The position numbers and the translations under genes were made by a program. A model generated the notes under the pieces. The model worked only from the letters and a program-made list of their open reading frames with translations, searched no databases and was not told the origin of the DNA. From the NCBI GenBank assembly GCA_009760855.2, contig WPIO01000209.1, positions 273,549-337,548 on the forward strand: a stretch of 64,000 nt of DNA, given 5' to 3'. Below, piece by piece: positions 1 through 11,539 of this stretch. Position 1 is the first letter of the stretch. The number at the start of each line of letters is the position of its first letter. Source of the DNA: Cristatella mucedo. Taxonomy: Eukaryota > Bryozoa > Phylactolaemata > Cristatellidae.

Positions 1-1790
1 ATTAATCGGCAGGTTTCTCATTGAAATTGTGCCTTTATTAGAGTGCATGCACGTCAGGTTCATATTCTATATTCATTATCTGCAGTGCTACTGTTGATGT
101 GCATCACAGTTTTTAAAATTCAAATTCCGTTAAAAATATCTTGGATGAAGCCGAGAGCGTCCCCAATATGACCCAATTGATCGTTTTAACTATTCATCCC
201 ACGTCATTCTCGTTGTAAAGCACTAATCGAAAAATGAATCTATCTGTTTGACAGAATAATTTGCTCCCTTTAGTCATCGCTCTCAATGCTTCTTTGTCAA
301 ATAGTTATCAAATGAAGGAGACCCTGAACCGGATTTTTAGCTACAAATGAAGCCAAACGTCTAGTTGAAAGTCACGCTTTGAAGTTATAGATTTATTTTC
401 TAAACGTGTGGGTGCATTTATGTAGGACTTTCCTGCACAAAAATACAATTCTCACAGATTCGTAGAACCCATTGATGATGACAAGAACAGTCTTATTATC
501 TCACGATGGTGATAACTCATTTGATCTAGCTGGTGCGTTTTTCCCTGAATCGGATGGCTTCAGGCAGCCTGGCAACACACAGCCCTGACGTATTACTCTA
601 TCATTACGTGTTACTGTACAGCCAAAGGCTGCACCAACGGTTGTCGCATTCGGCTTCCACATATAAGGCAAGGATTGGCAGCTTCAACCCTTGCAACCAT
701 CTGGCTTCACCTCCGGTTGAAGGTGCTCACCCTGCTTTGGCAAAAGAAGGAATCACTCCTTTATGAGGGCTGTATTATCACTGGCAAAGCAGTGAGCAAA
801 GCAATTGTGAGAGTATGCCACGATTAGCAAATGGAGGAAGATTCCGCAGACAGGAAAATAGAAAAGACGTCTCAAATGAACTCCTACCCGTAGTACTGCA
901 GACGATTGAGGTCGACTTGTATGCACTGCTCAATACAAAATTTACCTTTGATTACCTTCGGCATGCGATGATTAATCGTGTCTGGAAGATGATGCAATGT
1001 ATCATCCTTGTTGCACACGGCTGACATTATCTGACTAAGCAAGTGATGTGTAGCTTAATTCTCAGCTTCAGGTGGTGGACTTCTGCACTATATTAATGGA
1101 CCCGGTGGACCAGCAAGTATGTACGTTGATCTGGTGAATAATGCTGGGTTTCGTAGCAATAGAGCTCTTCTGAGGAAGATTAAATTCATAAAATGTTCCA
1201 TTGAAGTTGATAAAACGCTTTCGTATCTTCCTCTTCTTTGGTCCGACGAAAAACAAAAATAACTGTATGAGCTGTCACCAGCAGCTGTTATAATTCGAGT
1301 AGTGGGTACTTCGAAATTGCTAACTCACAATCTTGAGCAAAACGAAATTTTTTGAAAATGGCCAAGTTCATATTCACTGTTACATTTTTAACCTTATAGA
1401 GGTTTTCCAACGGCTTCTGATCGATGATCTTCTTTCTTACAATGAGTTACTACGGTACGACGGAATCTTTGATAAAATGAGCCTCCATGTCTTAGTTCTC
1501 CCACGGACAACGAACACTCGAAAACTTAGTCAGCCAGTCGTGGAGGCTCATTAGGAACTATAGTCGAGCTTCGATATATAGTCATCTCTAAGCCCTAGTC
1601 GCACCTCTTCATTGCAATCAAAGATTTTCTCTTGTCGCCTTTCAGGTGCACATAATGAGTCATGTAGGATCAACACCTACCTACCTACGTAATAATTCCG
1701 CCTACTGAGCAAGCACGCTCCACCTTCTGATGCCAATCCAACACAAAGCCCGCACAAGTGCTTTCACTTCATAATAGTAGTAACAATCAT
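1..1790. other. Duplicated intron sequence without recognised gene
   Basis: Matches 12480-14220 and 31300-33090. Short open frames are not conserved among the three copies, so I call none of them genes. Confidence 0.6.
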
Positions 1791-1794
1791 TTGG

Positions 1795-2640
1795 CATTTG
1801 ATATAGTGCCACTGGAGACTTTAATCTTTTTCTATGCACTTTAAGTGTACTTTTAAATAAGCAGGAACAATGTTATATTGTGGCATGTTAAATGCCAGGA
1901 AGCATAACCTGGTTAGATATGAAAAGCACTGGGTCAGAATCCATGAATGGCTAGTGCCAGCATGGACATTGTCAGCACTAACATGCACATACCTAAAATT
2001 CGCATGGAGGCACAAGCTGCTGTACTAAATACATGTGCTTAGCTCATTAAACGTGGTTAGGAGTGATATGCACTAGGTCTGCATAGGAGTTTGGTTAGTG
2101 GCAGAATGCAAAATGTCAGCATGCATAACCATATAAAGGGCTTTTAACAAGTACCTCTTTAATGTTGTCCGCAATAGGTGAGTTTTAGTAGTTTCCCTAT
2201 TGCGGACAAATGAGACGTTTTTCACAAATCGGAAGTGTGTAAGAGGTTTTGTGAGCAAGCTAGCTAAACTCGTGGTTTTCAAAGGACTTGAGAAGTATGT
2301 GAGGTATGGGTAAACAGTTGGATTCCGAAAAGTTGGTGGCACAAGACTTAGCCTTGTGCCTTAGCCTTAGCCTTAGCATTAGCCTTGTGTGAGAGTATAC
2401 CTGATTGGCAGGCAGGAGTAAAATAATGAAGGGATTTAAAAGGAGCGACACAACCTTGAATTTGATGCCTTGCTCGTCCATGAGGGAGTGCAGGTTGGTG
2501 ATAATCCATGTGATGTGGAATCTTGGATACTCACAATGGACAAGCCTAGCTGCAAAGTTATATCTATGGCAACAGGATAGTTGAACGTTTAAACAATATA
2601 TTTATTTATTTAGAGCCTGCCCATCAATTCATATCTCCAA
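1795..2640 (-). mobile_element. Degenerate L2-type LINE, 3' part (copy 1)
   Basis: The reverse strand carries the element's 3' UTR, ending near 1800 in a sequence related to the GCGCTTTATCAAGTGCA tail of younger copies. Upstream of it is the end of ORF2: ATNFSESNCLPIPHILLKSF matches TTRFSESKSLEIPRTNLKSF of the intact copy at 33705-34844. Frameshifts and stops are present. Matching remnants lie at 14225-15080 and 33090-35440. Confidence 0.65.
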
Positions 2641-2692
2641 GTGTACTAGAAACAAGATTTATATTGACATGCATCTATATATGCAAACATGC

Positions 2693-2694
<2 letters not shown>

Positions 2695-2768
<74 letters not shown>

Positions 2769-2825
2769 GTGTTTGTGCGTGTGTGTGTTTTTATGTGTGC
2801 GTGTGTGTGTGTGTTTGCGTGTATA
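2695..2825. repeat. (AT)n/(GT)n microsatellite
   Basis: An (AT)n run followed by a long (GT)n run with GC and TT interruptions. Same position as 15145-15345 and 35500-35835. Cys/Val- or His/Thr-rich open frames across it are artefacts. Confidence 0.95.
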
Positions 2826-3524
2826 GGTTGTTTGCTGCTGATTTGGCGACAATAGACAAATACTATTTTACGATTTCTTGTCACTGTATGCTGTAGCTGT
2901 AACTTGCCTTTTAAGGGATCGTATAAAGCAATAAATCTTGTTATAGTTAGGTTAAAGCTTATCAATCGGGAAGTGTGGGTCGCGTGGGGCCAATTTCCCC
3001 AACGTAGGAACTGATCCTTTATAAGGATCCTGGATTCTGGATTGAGCTACTTTCCATGAAATGCTGCTTTCTTACTTAGCACAGTAAATAGTAGGTTGCT
3101 CTTCTGCATTGCCAATAATAAAAGGGCTCAATGTTCAAATCTTCTATTTACCCGTCTAAGGAAGAAAATGGAGACTGTAACTTTTGAATATTTTGAACCT
3201 GACGACAACCAAGTTGTCATTGAGCTTATGAATACCAACAATACATACATTTAGATTACATTAAGCTGCAAGCAATTTTTGGCGTGTTTCATTCATTTGT
3301 TTTTATTTAAACGTCAAAACTAAACGCAAATATTTATGAAGAACGGAAATCAGGCTTAATAGTACTGTGAGTATTTCAACTTTAAAACTAATGTTTAAGC
3401 ATCTCAATGATAATTATTGCTGGTAATGCAACACAAGAGCAAATTTAATAGAATCATGGCTAGTTCAGTATGGCCGGAATACCAGGTGTCTGAGTAAATG
3501 TAAATATGATCTCGTATGTAAAAA

Positions 3525-3581
3525 AAACATCTATATATATTCATATATAAAATTACATATGTATATTCATATACAAATAAA

Positions 3582-3612
<31 letters not shown>
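3525..3612. repeat. (AT)n and (CT)n simple repeat
   Basis: ATATATTCATATATA-type sequence, then CTCTCTCTCT and (AT)n. Counterparts are at 16043-16165 and 36500-36560. Confidence 0.85.
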
Positions 3613-4359
3613 AAACTGAGTATATTTGAAAAATACTACAGCAACTTGAGGTACCTAAGCCAGAGGAGCTCTAACTGCAGGTTTCAAGCCAACAACCAGA
3701 ACTTCTGGTTCGTGTATGGATAGCGATCAGCTTCCCACCCTGAAATGGATCTGGAGCAGCATGACAGCCTCAAAGCTGGTAGTTCCTCGTTGTCTACGCC
3801 GAGGTTCGCCGGAAAAGCTTCATCGTTTTGCCAGCAGCTTACTTAAAAACAAGGCTGTAACCTCATCAGTCTCAAAGTGTGTTCCGGTTCCCCATCACAC
3901 AGCATCCTTGCTGCCATCAGGGGGGGCCTTTGCATCAACTATGACTGCATTCGTGCCATTGTGATGATTTGACCACACTATCTGTTTGTGGATGCGAGTG
4001 CGCTTGTTTGGGTTTGTCCGTGACAAGGTGTATGATGTCCATCGATTTAAAATTTCTAATTAGTTACAACAGATCAAAGTATTGGACAATCAACCAATTC
4101 TAAGATCTGAAACTGGAACACGTTAGGGTGATTATCCGACTAAATTTATTTGCTTAACAGCAACTCTACTCGTCTGTATCTTAACCGGTCATCAGGGTAA
4201 CGTTTAATTAGAAGTCAAACTTAATAAAAATTGAATAATCGAAGGTAAGTAATGCACAAAGAGGACCGAACGATTGAGTTACGTTGAATGTTGTATTACT
4301 ACTCTAAATTAGGACGACATGTCCCGAATCATGCTCCTACCAGTGACATAAATTTTGTC

Positions 4360-4890
4360 CGACTTTATTTATATTAGTTGCTCAAGGAACCACATAGGAT
4401 TGTTCACTGTTCTCTTGGTATAGTGTGGCTGTCCAGCATAGTGGCTTCACTGTTGACCTCTGAGTGGCAAATTAACTTGTCCTGAAGCAGATATCATATT
4501 GTTGAAGGGGTTTACACACAGCAGCAGCAGATAAATGCACCATTTTAGATGAAGAGTTTAGATAGTATTCGAAGGACTAGTTGTATCTTTAGATTGGGAA
4601 AGGAGATTCGGGATTATCTCCTCAGTAACCCCCTTGATTATAGACATGTGGTGCAGCAAGGTATTAAGAGACATCATATAAGCTGGGCAGCTGCCATCAT
4701 TGGGTTGATCTCCCGGGTCTCTTCATTCTTCTTGAAAAAGAAGCTAGAGAAGCGATAAGGTAGAACAACCTTTTCAACAACGACCTCAATGCATTTGAGC
4801 GTCAGGTCTTGTTATCTTTTGATCAACCTTAATTTTTAGTAGTTTGAATAAATTGAAATAATAACATTAAAAACACAATAATCAGCACAT
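4360..4890 (-). mobile_element. LINE ORF2 linker remnant (copy 1)
   Basis: The reverse strand shows a degenerate stretch between the endonuclease and RT domains, of the kind LxxRFxxFFxxKIxxIR, around the TTCTTCTTGAAAAAGAAGCT segment at 4727. It continues toward an RT N-terminal piece across the CAGCAGCAG tract. Homologous remnants sit at 17030-17480, 19430-19880 and 37440-37930, each just upstream of an LDLa exon, so the insertion predates all the duplications. Confidence 0.45.
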
Positions 4891-4982
4891 AAAGTAAGCA
4901 TAATCATATGTATTCACTTAAAATATAGTTAAAAACCTGGTGGCGATTTCAATATGCGATATTATCTGTTTTCATTCAATAG

Positions 4983-5117
4983 ATCCATCAAAGAAACAAT
5001 GGTGCTTGGACAATGGCAGGTTTTGGTGTAACATAAGCTATCAATGTACGGATCGAAGTTACCTATGCGATGGTCGTCAGAATTGCAAAAATGGTGAAGA
5101 TGAACAAGAATGTCAAG
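4983..5117 (+). CDS. LDLa-module exon 1 of a membrane receptor (partial gene)
   Basis: This internal exon encodes one LDL-receptor class A module, an extracellular calcium-stabilised ligand-binding unit of about 40 residues. The acceptor is TTCATTCAATAG ending at 4982, and the donor GTGACT begins at 5118. The exon is 135 nt and starts and ends in phase 1, so it can be duplicated or skipped in frame. Six cysteines have LDLa spacing, with the C-terminal half reading CDGRQNCKNGEDEQEC. NIS after the second Cys is an N-glycosylation sequon. Two oddities: the Asp normally before Cys5 is Asn (QNC), which removes a usual calcium ligand, and the donor is weaker than the GTGAGT/GTGAGC of the sister exons and is tandemly duplicated (see 5111-5208). 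Open reading and splice sites are seen directly; membership in one gene with the other exons is inferred from strand, phase and similarity. It may be a decaying exon. Confidence 0.8.
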
Positions 5118-5208
5118 GTGACTGAAATGTATTCATCCGTGTTAGTTAGGATTTAAGATTGTCAAGGTGACTGGAATGTATTTATCCGTGTTAGTTAGGA
5201 TTTACTTT
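5111..5208 (+). repeat. 49-bp tandem duplication covering the exon 1 splice donor
   Basis: The block starting TGTCAAGGTGACT at 5111 is repeated with few changes starting at 5160. The copy includes a second CAAG-GTGACT donor at 5167. Use of the second donor would add 49 nt, shift the frame and place an in-frame TGA right after the first GGTGAC. The sister exons have single donors. Confidence 0.85.
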
Positions 5209-6280
5209 AACTGAACGTCCTGACGTAAAGGCTTTCCTATTCCGCTGGCAGTAACTTTTGCTAAGACAAACCATTTCATCCTCTTTCATAATAAGGATTT
5301 ACAAAAAAGGGAGCTAATGCTATACCATGAACCATGTGTTGGCTTCCAATGAGAATCGCTTGACCACTGGTGTGTCTTTAATGTGAAATCAGACAAAAAT
5401 TGTTGATACAATTCCTTCTCAAGTAAAATCAGTTTCAACTTTCTGTTAAAGTGTGTTTCACTTTATAGAGTTTCTATCACCAGTATTAAACCACAGTCTC
5501 CTCAGTTTGGGTTCTCTCACAACTAAATATCTGCAGGTATTTTAGACGTCAACCAAGACACTTTGAAAGTGACCCCATATTTCTAATATTTGTCGACTCA
5601 TTTATATATTGTATACTGTTGTAAAAACGCTCGTCAATATTCAGGTATGCATGGTTTTTTGATTGCTTAAGTGATTGAGTTTTTTATGTGAATTGGTCTT
5701 CGTTGAAGTTTCTGTCAGAAGTAATTGTATAAGTTGTATTTATACAGCAGAGCCAGTAATAAGAAATTAACCTGATTTAAAGTATCCAGGTTGACGGTCA
5801 CCATTCTCGAATATATTTTACTTCAATTAGTGTGTGCAATACAATCTCTTTCTTTCAAGCATCAGTGACAGTCTAAATAACTTAAACTTTCCTTCATTTC
5901 TCATAAAGTCAGCTACATAAATCTTTACCTATGGTTCCATACTAAGTTGGAAGGTCTTTCTTTATCCGTAACACCGCCAACAAACGAAATAGTGGGTAGT
6001 ACGCTTACAACCATTTTTATCCTCAGAATCAATTTCTCACACTGTTGAGTTTAAATTAAAGGTGAAATGCCAGTCACTTTGTACGATCCTCCTATCAAAC
6101 TCGACAAGATGCAGCAAATTTAGGCAACGATGAAAGATTTAGGAGGTCGTAGTCTCAATGGCAACGACAATGTCCTGGCTAGAAGCAAAATGCGCAGAGC
6201 CAGCCCACTAACGTTCGGCAGGCTGGTTCTGTGTCACTGCTAAGTGCTCTGTGAGCTCTAAGCTCTGTAAATTATCTTAT

Positions 6281-6325
6281 CTCAGCTTAGCTTAGCTTAG
6301 CTAAGCTTAAATTAGCAAATCTCAA
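6281..6325. repeat. (TTAGC)n-like tract
   Basis: CTTAGCTTAGCTTAGCTAAG with imperfect flanks, just 5' of the sense RT remnant; also at 23255-23310 and 39335-39385. Confidence 0.8.
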
Positions 6326-6377
6326 AGTTGTAACCTCTGCTAACTGCTTTTAGAGTTCTAAGAGCTCGAACGGCTCT

Positions 6378-7190
6378 GCTAACAAAAGCCTGACTGGCTT
6401 TAGAGGTAATCACTCCACAGTGTCAGCATTGCTTAGATTATACAATGACCTAATTAGGAATGCGAACATGGGTATAGTGTCGATGCTTGTTGGGCTCGAT
6501 CTTTCGGAAGCTTTTGATACTATCTATCACAAAGTTTTTTTCTGGAGCTCCTCTGAACTCGCCTGGGTTTCTCTGGCACTGCCCAGCAATGGTTCAAGTC
6601 CTATCTCAGCGGGAGACTCCAGAGTGTTGACCGGACTGGATAAAGTTCATCTGAAGTCCCTCTGAAATATGGGGTACCTCAGGACTACATGCTAATTCCG
6701 GTTATGTTCACGGTTTATACTCTCACTCTTGCTGGTGTGATTGCCAAGCATAACCTAGGCTTTGACTTCTATGCTGATGACACTAAGTTGTACCTTTGCT
6801 TTGATCATTACCAGCGTTCGACCATCTCAAATTCTCTCAACTCGCTTTCTAAATTCATTGTAGACATTCTTAAATAGATGGTAGCAAATTTTTTTTAATG
6901 AACAATGATTAAACTGCACTTTATTAAACTAAATGATGATTAAACTGAGTTGTTAATTATGGGCCAAGCAACTGAGATTCAGGGGATGCGAAGGCAAATG
7001 CTCAAAATAAACTCCACTAGTATATGGTCTGTTGAATCATCACCCAAAAGATACCTGCTAACCCTTTTATTGGGATACTTGGACTGCCTGTTTAGAAGCA
7101 AAGACCCAGGCCTTCAAGTGAGAGTAAGATTGGTTCATTTAGTTTACGACCTCAAGAGATTAATATTAAATATTCTATAACCTATTAAAC
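6378..7190 (+). mobile_element. Broken L2-type reverse transcriptase remnant (copy 1)
   Basis: Sense-strand RT palm with frameshifts: TGFRGNHSTVSALLRLYNDL, then LDLSEAFDTIYHK, and in a second frame GFDFYADDTKLYLCF with the catalytic YADD. It is preceded by a (TTAGC)n tract at 6281-6325. Matching remnants lie at 23355-24150 and 39440-40210, so it inserted before the tandem duplication. Confidence 0.8.
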
Positions 7191-7224
7191 TTAGGACTAT
7201 TGGGAAACTTTCAGTGAATAGGTG

Positions 7225-7425
7225 GCCGGTGGTGACCTAATAAAAGCAATCAGATGTCTGCCGTTAGGATCTGTGATGGTGTGGCCCAGTGGTTAAAGTG
7301 GTTCCCTTGGTCTAAGTCTAGCTAAGATCTTAGTCTGTAGCCTCTCGGAATTAGGTGAATCACCCGAATAAAGATTAGGTTATTTCGGGGCACTATACAA
7401 ATGCATGATTATTTAAACCAAGTAA
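7225..7425 (+). mobile_element. tRNA-derived SINE, family A (copy 1)
   Basis: The head resembles a tRNA (GCCCAGTGGTTAAAGTGGT as A-box region, then a degenerate B-box region). The 3' end reads GGGCACTATACAAATGCATG, which resembles the tail of L2-type LINEs. Copies lie at 24205-24400, 40290-40470 and 53385-53535, with interrupted copies at 11540-12425 and 30430-31235. Confidence 0.7.
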
Positions 7426-7457
7426 CGAGTGCAAAGCTTCTCAGTAAGGTTTCTTTT

Positions 7458-8560
7458 TAGCGATTCACTCATCCATAGGTTTCTTTCAGGAACTGTGCCG
7501 TTATTAGTGAGCATGCCGGTTGGGTCCATTTTCGATGGAGCTAATGTTGACGTGCATCACAGTTCTCGAAACTGAATTTACTTTAAAATTGCCTTACATA
7601 AAGCTGAGATCGTCCCCAACTTTGCCCACCTTGCGTTTGCTCTTTTTTTTAATCCCACCTTTTTTCTCTTTCCATCTCACATATTAGAAAATGAATCTAT
7701 CTTTTTGGCAGAATACCTAGTTCGTAGTTGTCATTGCTCTTTTGGATCACGTTACAATTAGTTATCTGTTGTCGTTGCCAGCTTCAACGTTGAGTTACTC
7801 TATGTTTCACATAACAGCTTTACAATAAGCAGAAAACTACAGTTCCCTCAATTGGAATTCTCTTACAACGATATATATGCAGGCGTTATTAGATATCACC
7901 TGAAAACTTTGAAATTGAACCCTATTACAAATATTTGGCTTCTTATCGATACATTGCCTACCTTTCTCAAAAGTCCCGTCGTTATTCAGATATATCTGGC
8001 CTTTTTATTGTTTGAATGTTGAATTATTTGTGTGAACTAACCGCCATAAATTAATCCGACACCAAAACTTCTTTAAGCTTGCTTTTGATATCACAGCAAA
8101 TGATCAGCCATTTACCTGTCAGAAATTTTCTGGGATAACGGTTACCATCTTTGAACATATTTAACTCTAATTTGTGTATAAAAAGAATGCTCTTGTTAGA
8201 TCGGTAACTCGTGAAATTAATTTTACTTTTGTTCATTTATTGTAACCTGAGTTACGCAAGCATTTAATAGTAATTCGATATTTTTTCAGTGACCAGTTGT
8301 TCATCCTAACATTGCTGAAAGATATAGGCTTATTTCAACCCCTTCAGCCATTTTTGTTCTAGAAATCACAATCTCCGATGGATGAGTGTAAATTCCGAGT
8401 GCAACGAAGATCAATTGTTCTGAATCTCTTATAAAATTCAACATGTTGCAACAGATTATGATACCATTAGAGATATAAGAGGTCACAGTCTCAACGAAGA
8501 CTACCATAATGCGGCTCGAAGTGAAGTGCACAGGGTCAGCTCACTAACGAGGTTGGAAGC
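7458..8560. repeat. Older internal duplication within the unit
   Basis: Bases 7483-7770 resemble 1-330 (the GTGCCTTTATTAGAGTGCATGC-like start), and 7770-8560 resembles 5440-6220 (the intron just after the LDLa exon). The piece between them, with the exon, is absent. The same relation holds at 24460-25540 in copy 2 and 40540-41400 in copy 3, so this duplication is older than the 12.5 kb one. Confidence 0.6.
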
Positions 8561-8935
8561 AGCATTCACTATGCCATGAAGCTTGAGTTAAAAAAACACG
8601 GACCGAATAGATTCAGTAAATGCTTTAATAAATATCATGTTTTTAGTTTTCTAAATGTGGTCAAGAAAGGGGGCGTTGTGATGCCAGTAGTAAGAGACAC
8701 CCAGTCTTTAGGACCACGCGAATATGGGCAAGGTCTTCTGATGAAGCTTCAGCAGATAACCTAATATCTCTTTTAGAGAAGTACAAAAACTCTAAAAGTA
8801 GAACAATTGAGTGGTTAGTGGAATCAAGCTCATGAAACAACAACATGGACAAGCTTGATGTGTGAAGTGTCGGCATGCAAGTGTGGAAAGTTGCATCCGG
8901 CAGCAGTACCGGCATATAAAAGCACATAGGTCGAA
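8560..8935 (-). mobile_element. L2-type LINE C-terminal and 3' UTR remnant (copy 1)
   Basis: The reverse strand carries a broken WNSLPxxIRxSxxxxxFKxxLKTYLF-like end followed by L2-like 3' UTR with a CTTGCATGCCGACAC segment. Its counterpart is at 25545-25925. Divergence is high. Confidence 0.45.
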
Positions 8936-9059
8936 TTGAAGAAATAAATACATGCTGTTAAAATATCATGCATCTGTAATTTACTGTGTAACGTAATGGT
9001 AGAGAGATATCGCGACGCAGGTCAACAGCGACAACCAGACCTAGGTAGCATACGTTCTA

Positions 9060-9830
9060 GATGGAGAGTTTCGCACCAGCTGAAAGCCCCTAAATAGATG
9101 GGCCATCACTTCAGCAAGCAGTGAGATAACGTAGGTGATAACGGATCGCAAAAATGTACTGGCACATGTAGAAGTTGCATTGCTGTCCGTTAACGATGAT
9201 AAGGGGCTGTGAGTAGGCAGACTTGACTGTTTGGCTGATTTCGTCGTCCAAAGACAGGTGTCCCTCAGACATGGTACCTGTATTTGGTCTGAAATAAACA
9301 GGACAAATGCTGGTGGAGCCGATTTTGAACGTTGGCATTTCTAACTTTAGACTCGCAAATGGTTTACGTGTATTGAATAGGTTGGTTTTATCATCATTCC
9401 ATTCCAAAAGATTAGCTCTAGGTGTGGGAGTATGCCTGCAAGGAATGTAGCACCACAGTTTGAGAGAACGGAACTCGAAAGGCCTAGGATTGAAAGGATC
9501 GATGCAAATGTAGAACTACGTACGATCTCATATATGTGAAAGTACCGATAGTGCTCTGCAATCGAATCAGCATAGGAAGACAAAAACTGTAAAACTAGCA
9601 GGACCTAGAACTAGACCTGAAGATACCCCAAAATTCAAAAGTTCGTCATTTGATCGTTTTCCATTCACATCCATACTTGGGAGTTTACCACAGAAAGAAG
9701 ACCTAAGCCATGGCAATGCTGTGCTAGGCACGCCTAGGCACGAAGAGTGGCTTTCAAGAAGGACTTGGTTATCAATCCTAAAAAATCTGCCGAAAGACCG
9801 AGAAAATCATAGCTACTCTGATTATTTCTG
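9060..9830 (-). mobile_element. L2-type RT remnant (copy 1)
   Basis: The reverse strand encodes broken RT and post-RT pieces, including LEMPTFKIGSTSICPV and GHLSLDDEISQTVKSAY (compare DLSLDDHISSTVKSAYF of the young L2). The remnant resumes at about 10806 after an insertion. The counterpart is 29070-29735. Confidence 0.7.
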
Positions 9831-10805
9831 CTTACGTATATATGTATCTCCGTCAGTAACTCCACAAAGTCACAAAGACCGTGTGGGTGTTACACAGGAG
9901 AATTTTTTGTAGCCCACTCACAGCCTAAGCGGTTTTCGGTACTCATTTGGTAGCCAACACACTGCGCCTCACGAAACAAAGAGAAAGTGGGAAGCATAGC
10001 AGAGTCAGAAGAGCAGTTGAGGTAGTTAGTAGCATAGAAGTAACAGTTCAGGACCAGTGCAAAAGATGAGCCATAGTCGGCATTTGCCGGAATTCGATCC
10101 TGGACGTCAGAAAACTTCCTGAAATTAAATGACGATAAAACCGAACTGCTGCTCATAGGACACCCTAAGCATGTGGCTGGATTAAAAGGCTTTGCTGTTC
10201 TAATAGGTTATGCTGTTGTGCGACCTTCACCACCTGCTCGTAATCTAGGTGTCGTGTTCGACAGCTGCCTCAATTTCAAAAGCTTTATTCAGATGACTGC
10301 CTCTACAGCTATCCATAACATCCGATCCCTATCCAAGATTAAGGGCTGTCTCCCACAGTGGCTTGTATAAAATTTAACTAGCTTTTTAGTTCTGTCTCGG
10401 CTTGATTATTGTAATTCCCTTTGGCTGGGCTGCCAAAGAAAGCTATTATGCCACTACAGCAGACAATAAATATGGCTGCAAGGCTGGTCTTCAAGTCCCT
10501 GCGGTTTGAGCACGTGTCACCTATGCTGAAAGAGCTTGGATAGTTGCTGGTTGTGCAAAGGAAACAGAGCAAAGTTCTTAGGCTGACCCACAAGAGCTGC
10601 CACTGCTTGTCTGCTCAGTACCTAGCTGAACTGCTGCATCAGTTTCAGCCTTTTCGTGCCCTGAGGTCCTGTGTGGACAATAAAATAGCTGTCCAATTCC
10701 TCTGCTTAAAGACAGTTGGCGACCGAAGCTTTAGCTCTGCAGGTCGTAGACTGTGGAACTCGTTCCCGCAATTCTAACTTAACGACAACTACTCTCCAAC
10801 TGCCT
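9830..10805 (-). mobile_element. LINE family 2 insertion with 5' inversion (twin priming)
   Basis: Bases 9840-10082 are the antisense 3' end of family 2. Bases 10083-10805 are the sense-oriented, immediately preceding part of the same element: LKLNDDKTELLLIGHPK, then ARNLGVVFDSCLNF, then broken frames to VDCGTRSRNSNLTTTTLQL. In a normal copy CTCTCCAACTGCC is followed directly by GACTATGGC; here those two ends are the outer and inner borders of the two halves, so the pieces are contiguous but inverted. This insertion is absent from copy 2. Confidence 0.8.
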
Positions 10806-11310
10806 AGCTAAATAGGTCGTCTTAAAAAAGATGCAGTATTGACTCTGTGGAGGTACCTGCCTAAATCCAAATTGGAAGTTACTAGCAATTTAAAAGTTTC
10901 CATAGATGATTTCAGTTAGTCTGACTCTACTCACTACAATATTTTTGAGAAATATTTCTTGAAAGTTGCCTTACTGAGGATTTTTGAGATGCACATTAGT
11001 ACGGCCTGAGGCAAATGTCAAATAATTTATGCTAGTTATATCCAGCAGTGGCAGATAAATGAACCTCACAATCAGGGCATTGGTTAGAGGGTATAAATGA
11101 CTAGTTGCCTTCTTTGACTAGGATAGGAACTTCAGGCTGAACTCATTACTTAGCTTGGTGATTTTATGCATAAGGAGGTGCTACATATTGATGGAAATTG
11201 CTAAATGATGGTGCAGCCAACATTGGTATAGGCTCGCAAGTCTCTTCTATCTTCTGGTAAAGAAGCTAGTCAAGCATTGTGCTAGAGCATCATTTTTTAT
11301 GACAGACATC
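10806..11310 (-). mobile_element. L2-type RT N-terminal/linker remnant (copy 1)
   Basis: Continuation of 9060-9830 beyond the insertion: TAGGTCGTCTTAAAAAAGATG at 10814 matches copy 2 at 29750. The sequence is heavily degenerate. The counterpart is 29740-30290. Confidence 0.5.
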
Positions 11311-11539
11311 AACACATTAGACCTCAGATCGTAATTTCGTGATCGCGATCAAACGTGGTCGATTGATTCAGATCGTGGGATTTATTCATTGTGAATGGTT
11401 TTGACAAATTTATTGGATCTGAATTATTATATTGAAAAACACTATTCTCACCACAAAAAGTAAGTTTAACCACTCATGTTCATTGAAAAACTGACCAACA
11501 TAAGACTGTTTGGAATTTTGAATTAACCAGGTGGCCAGT

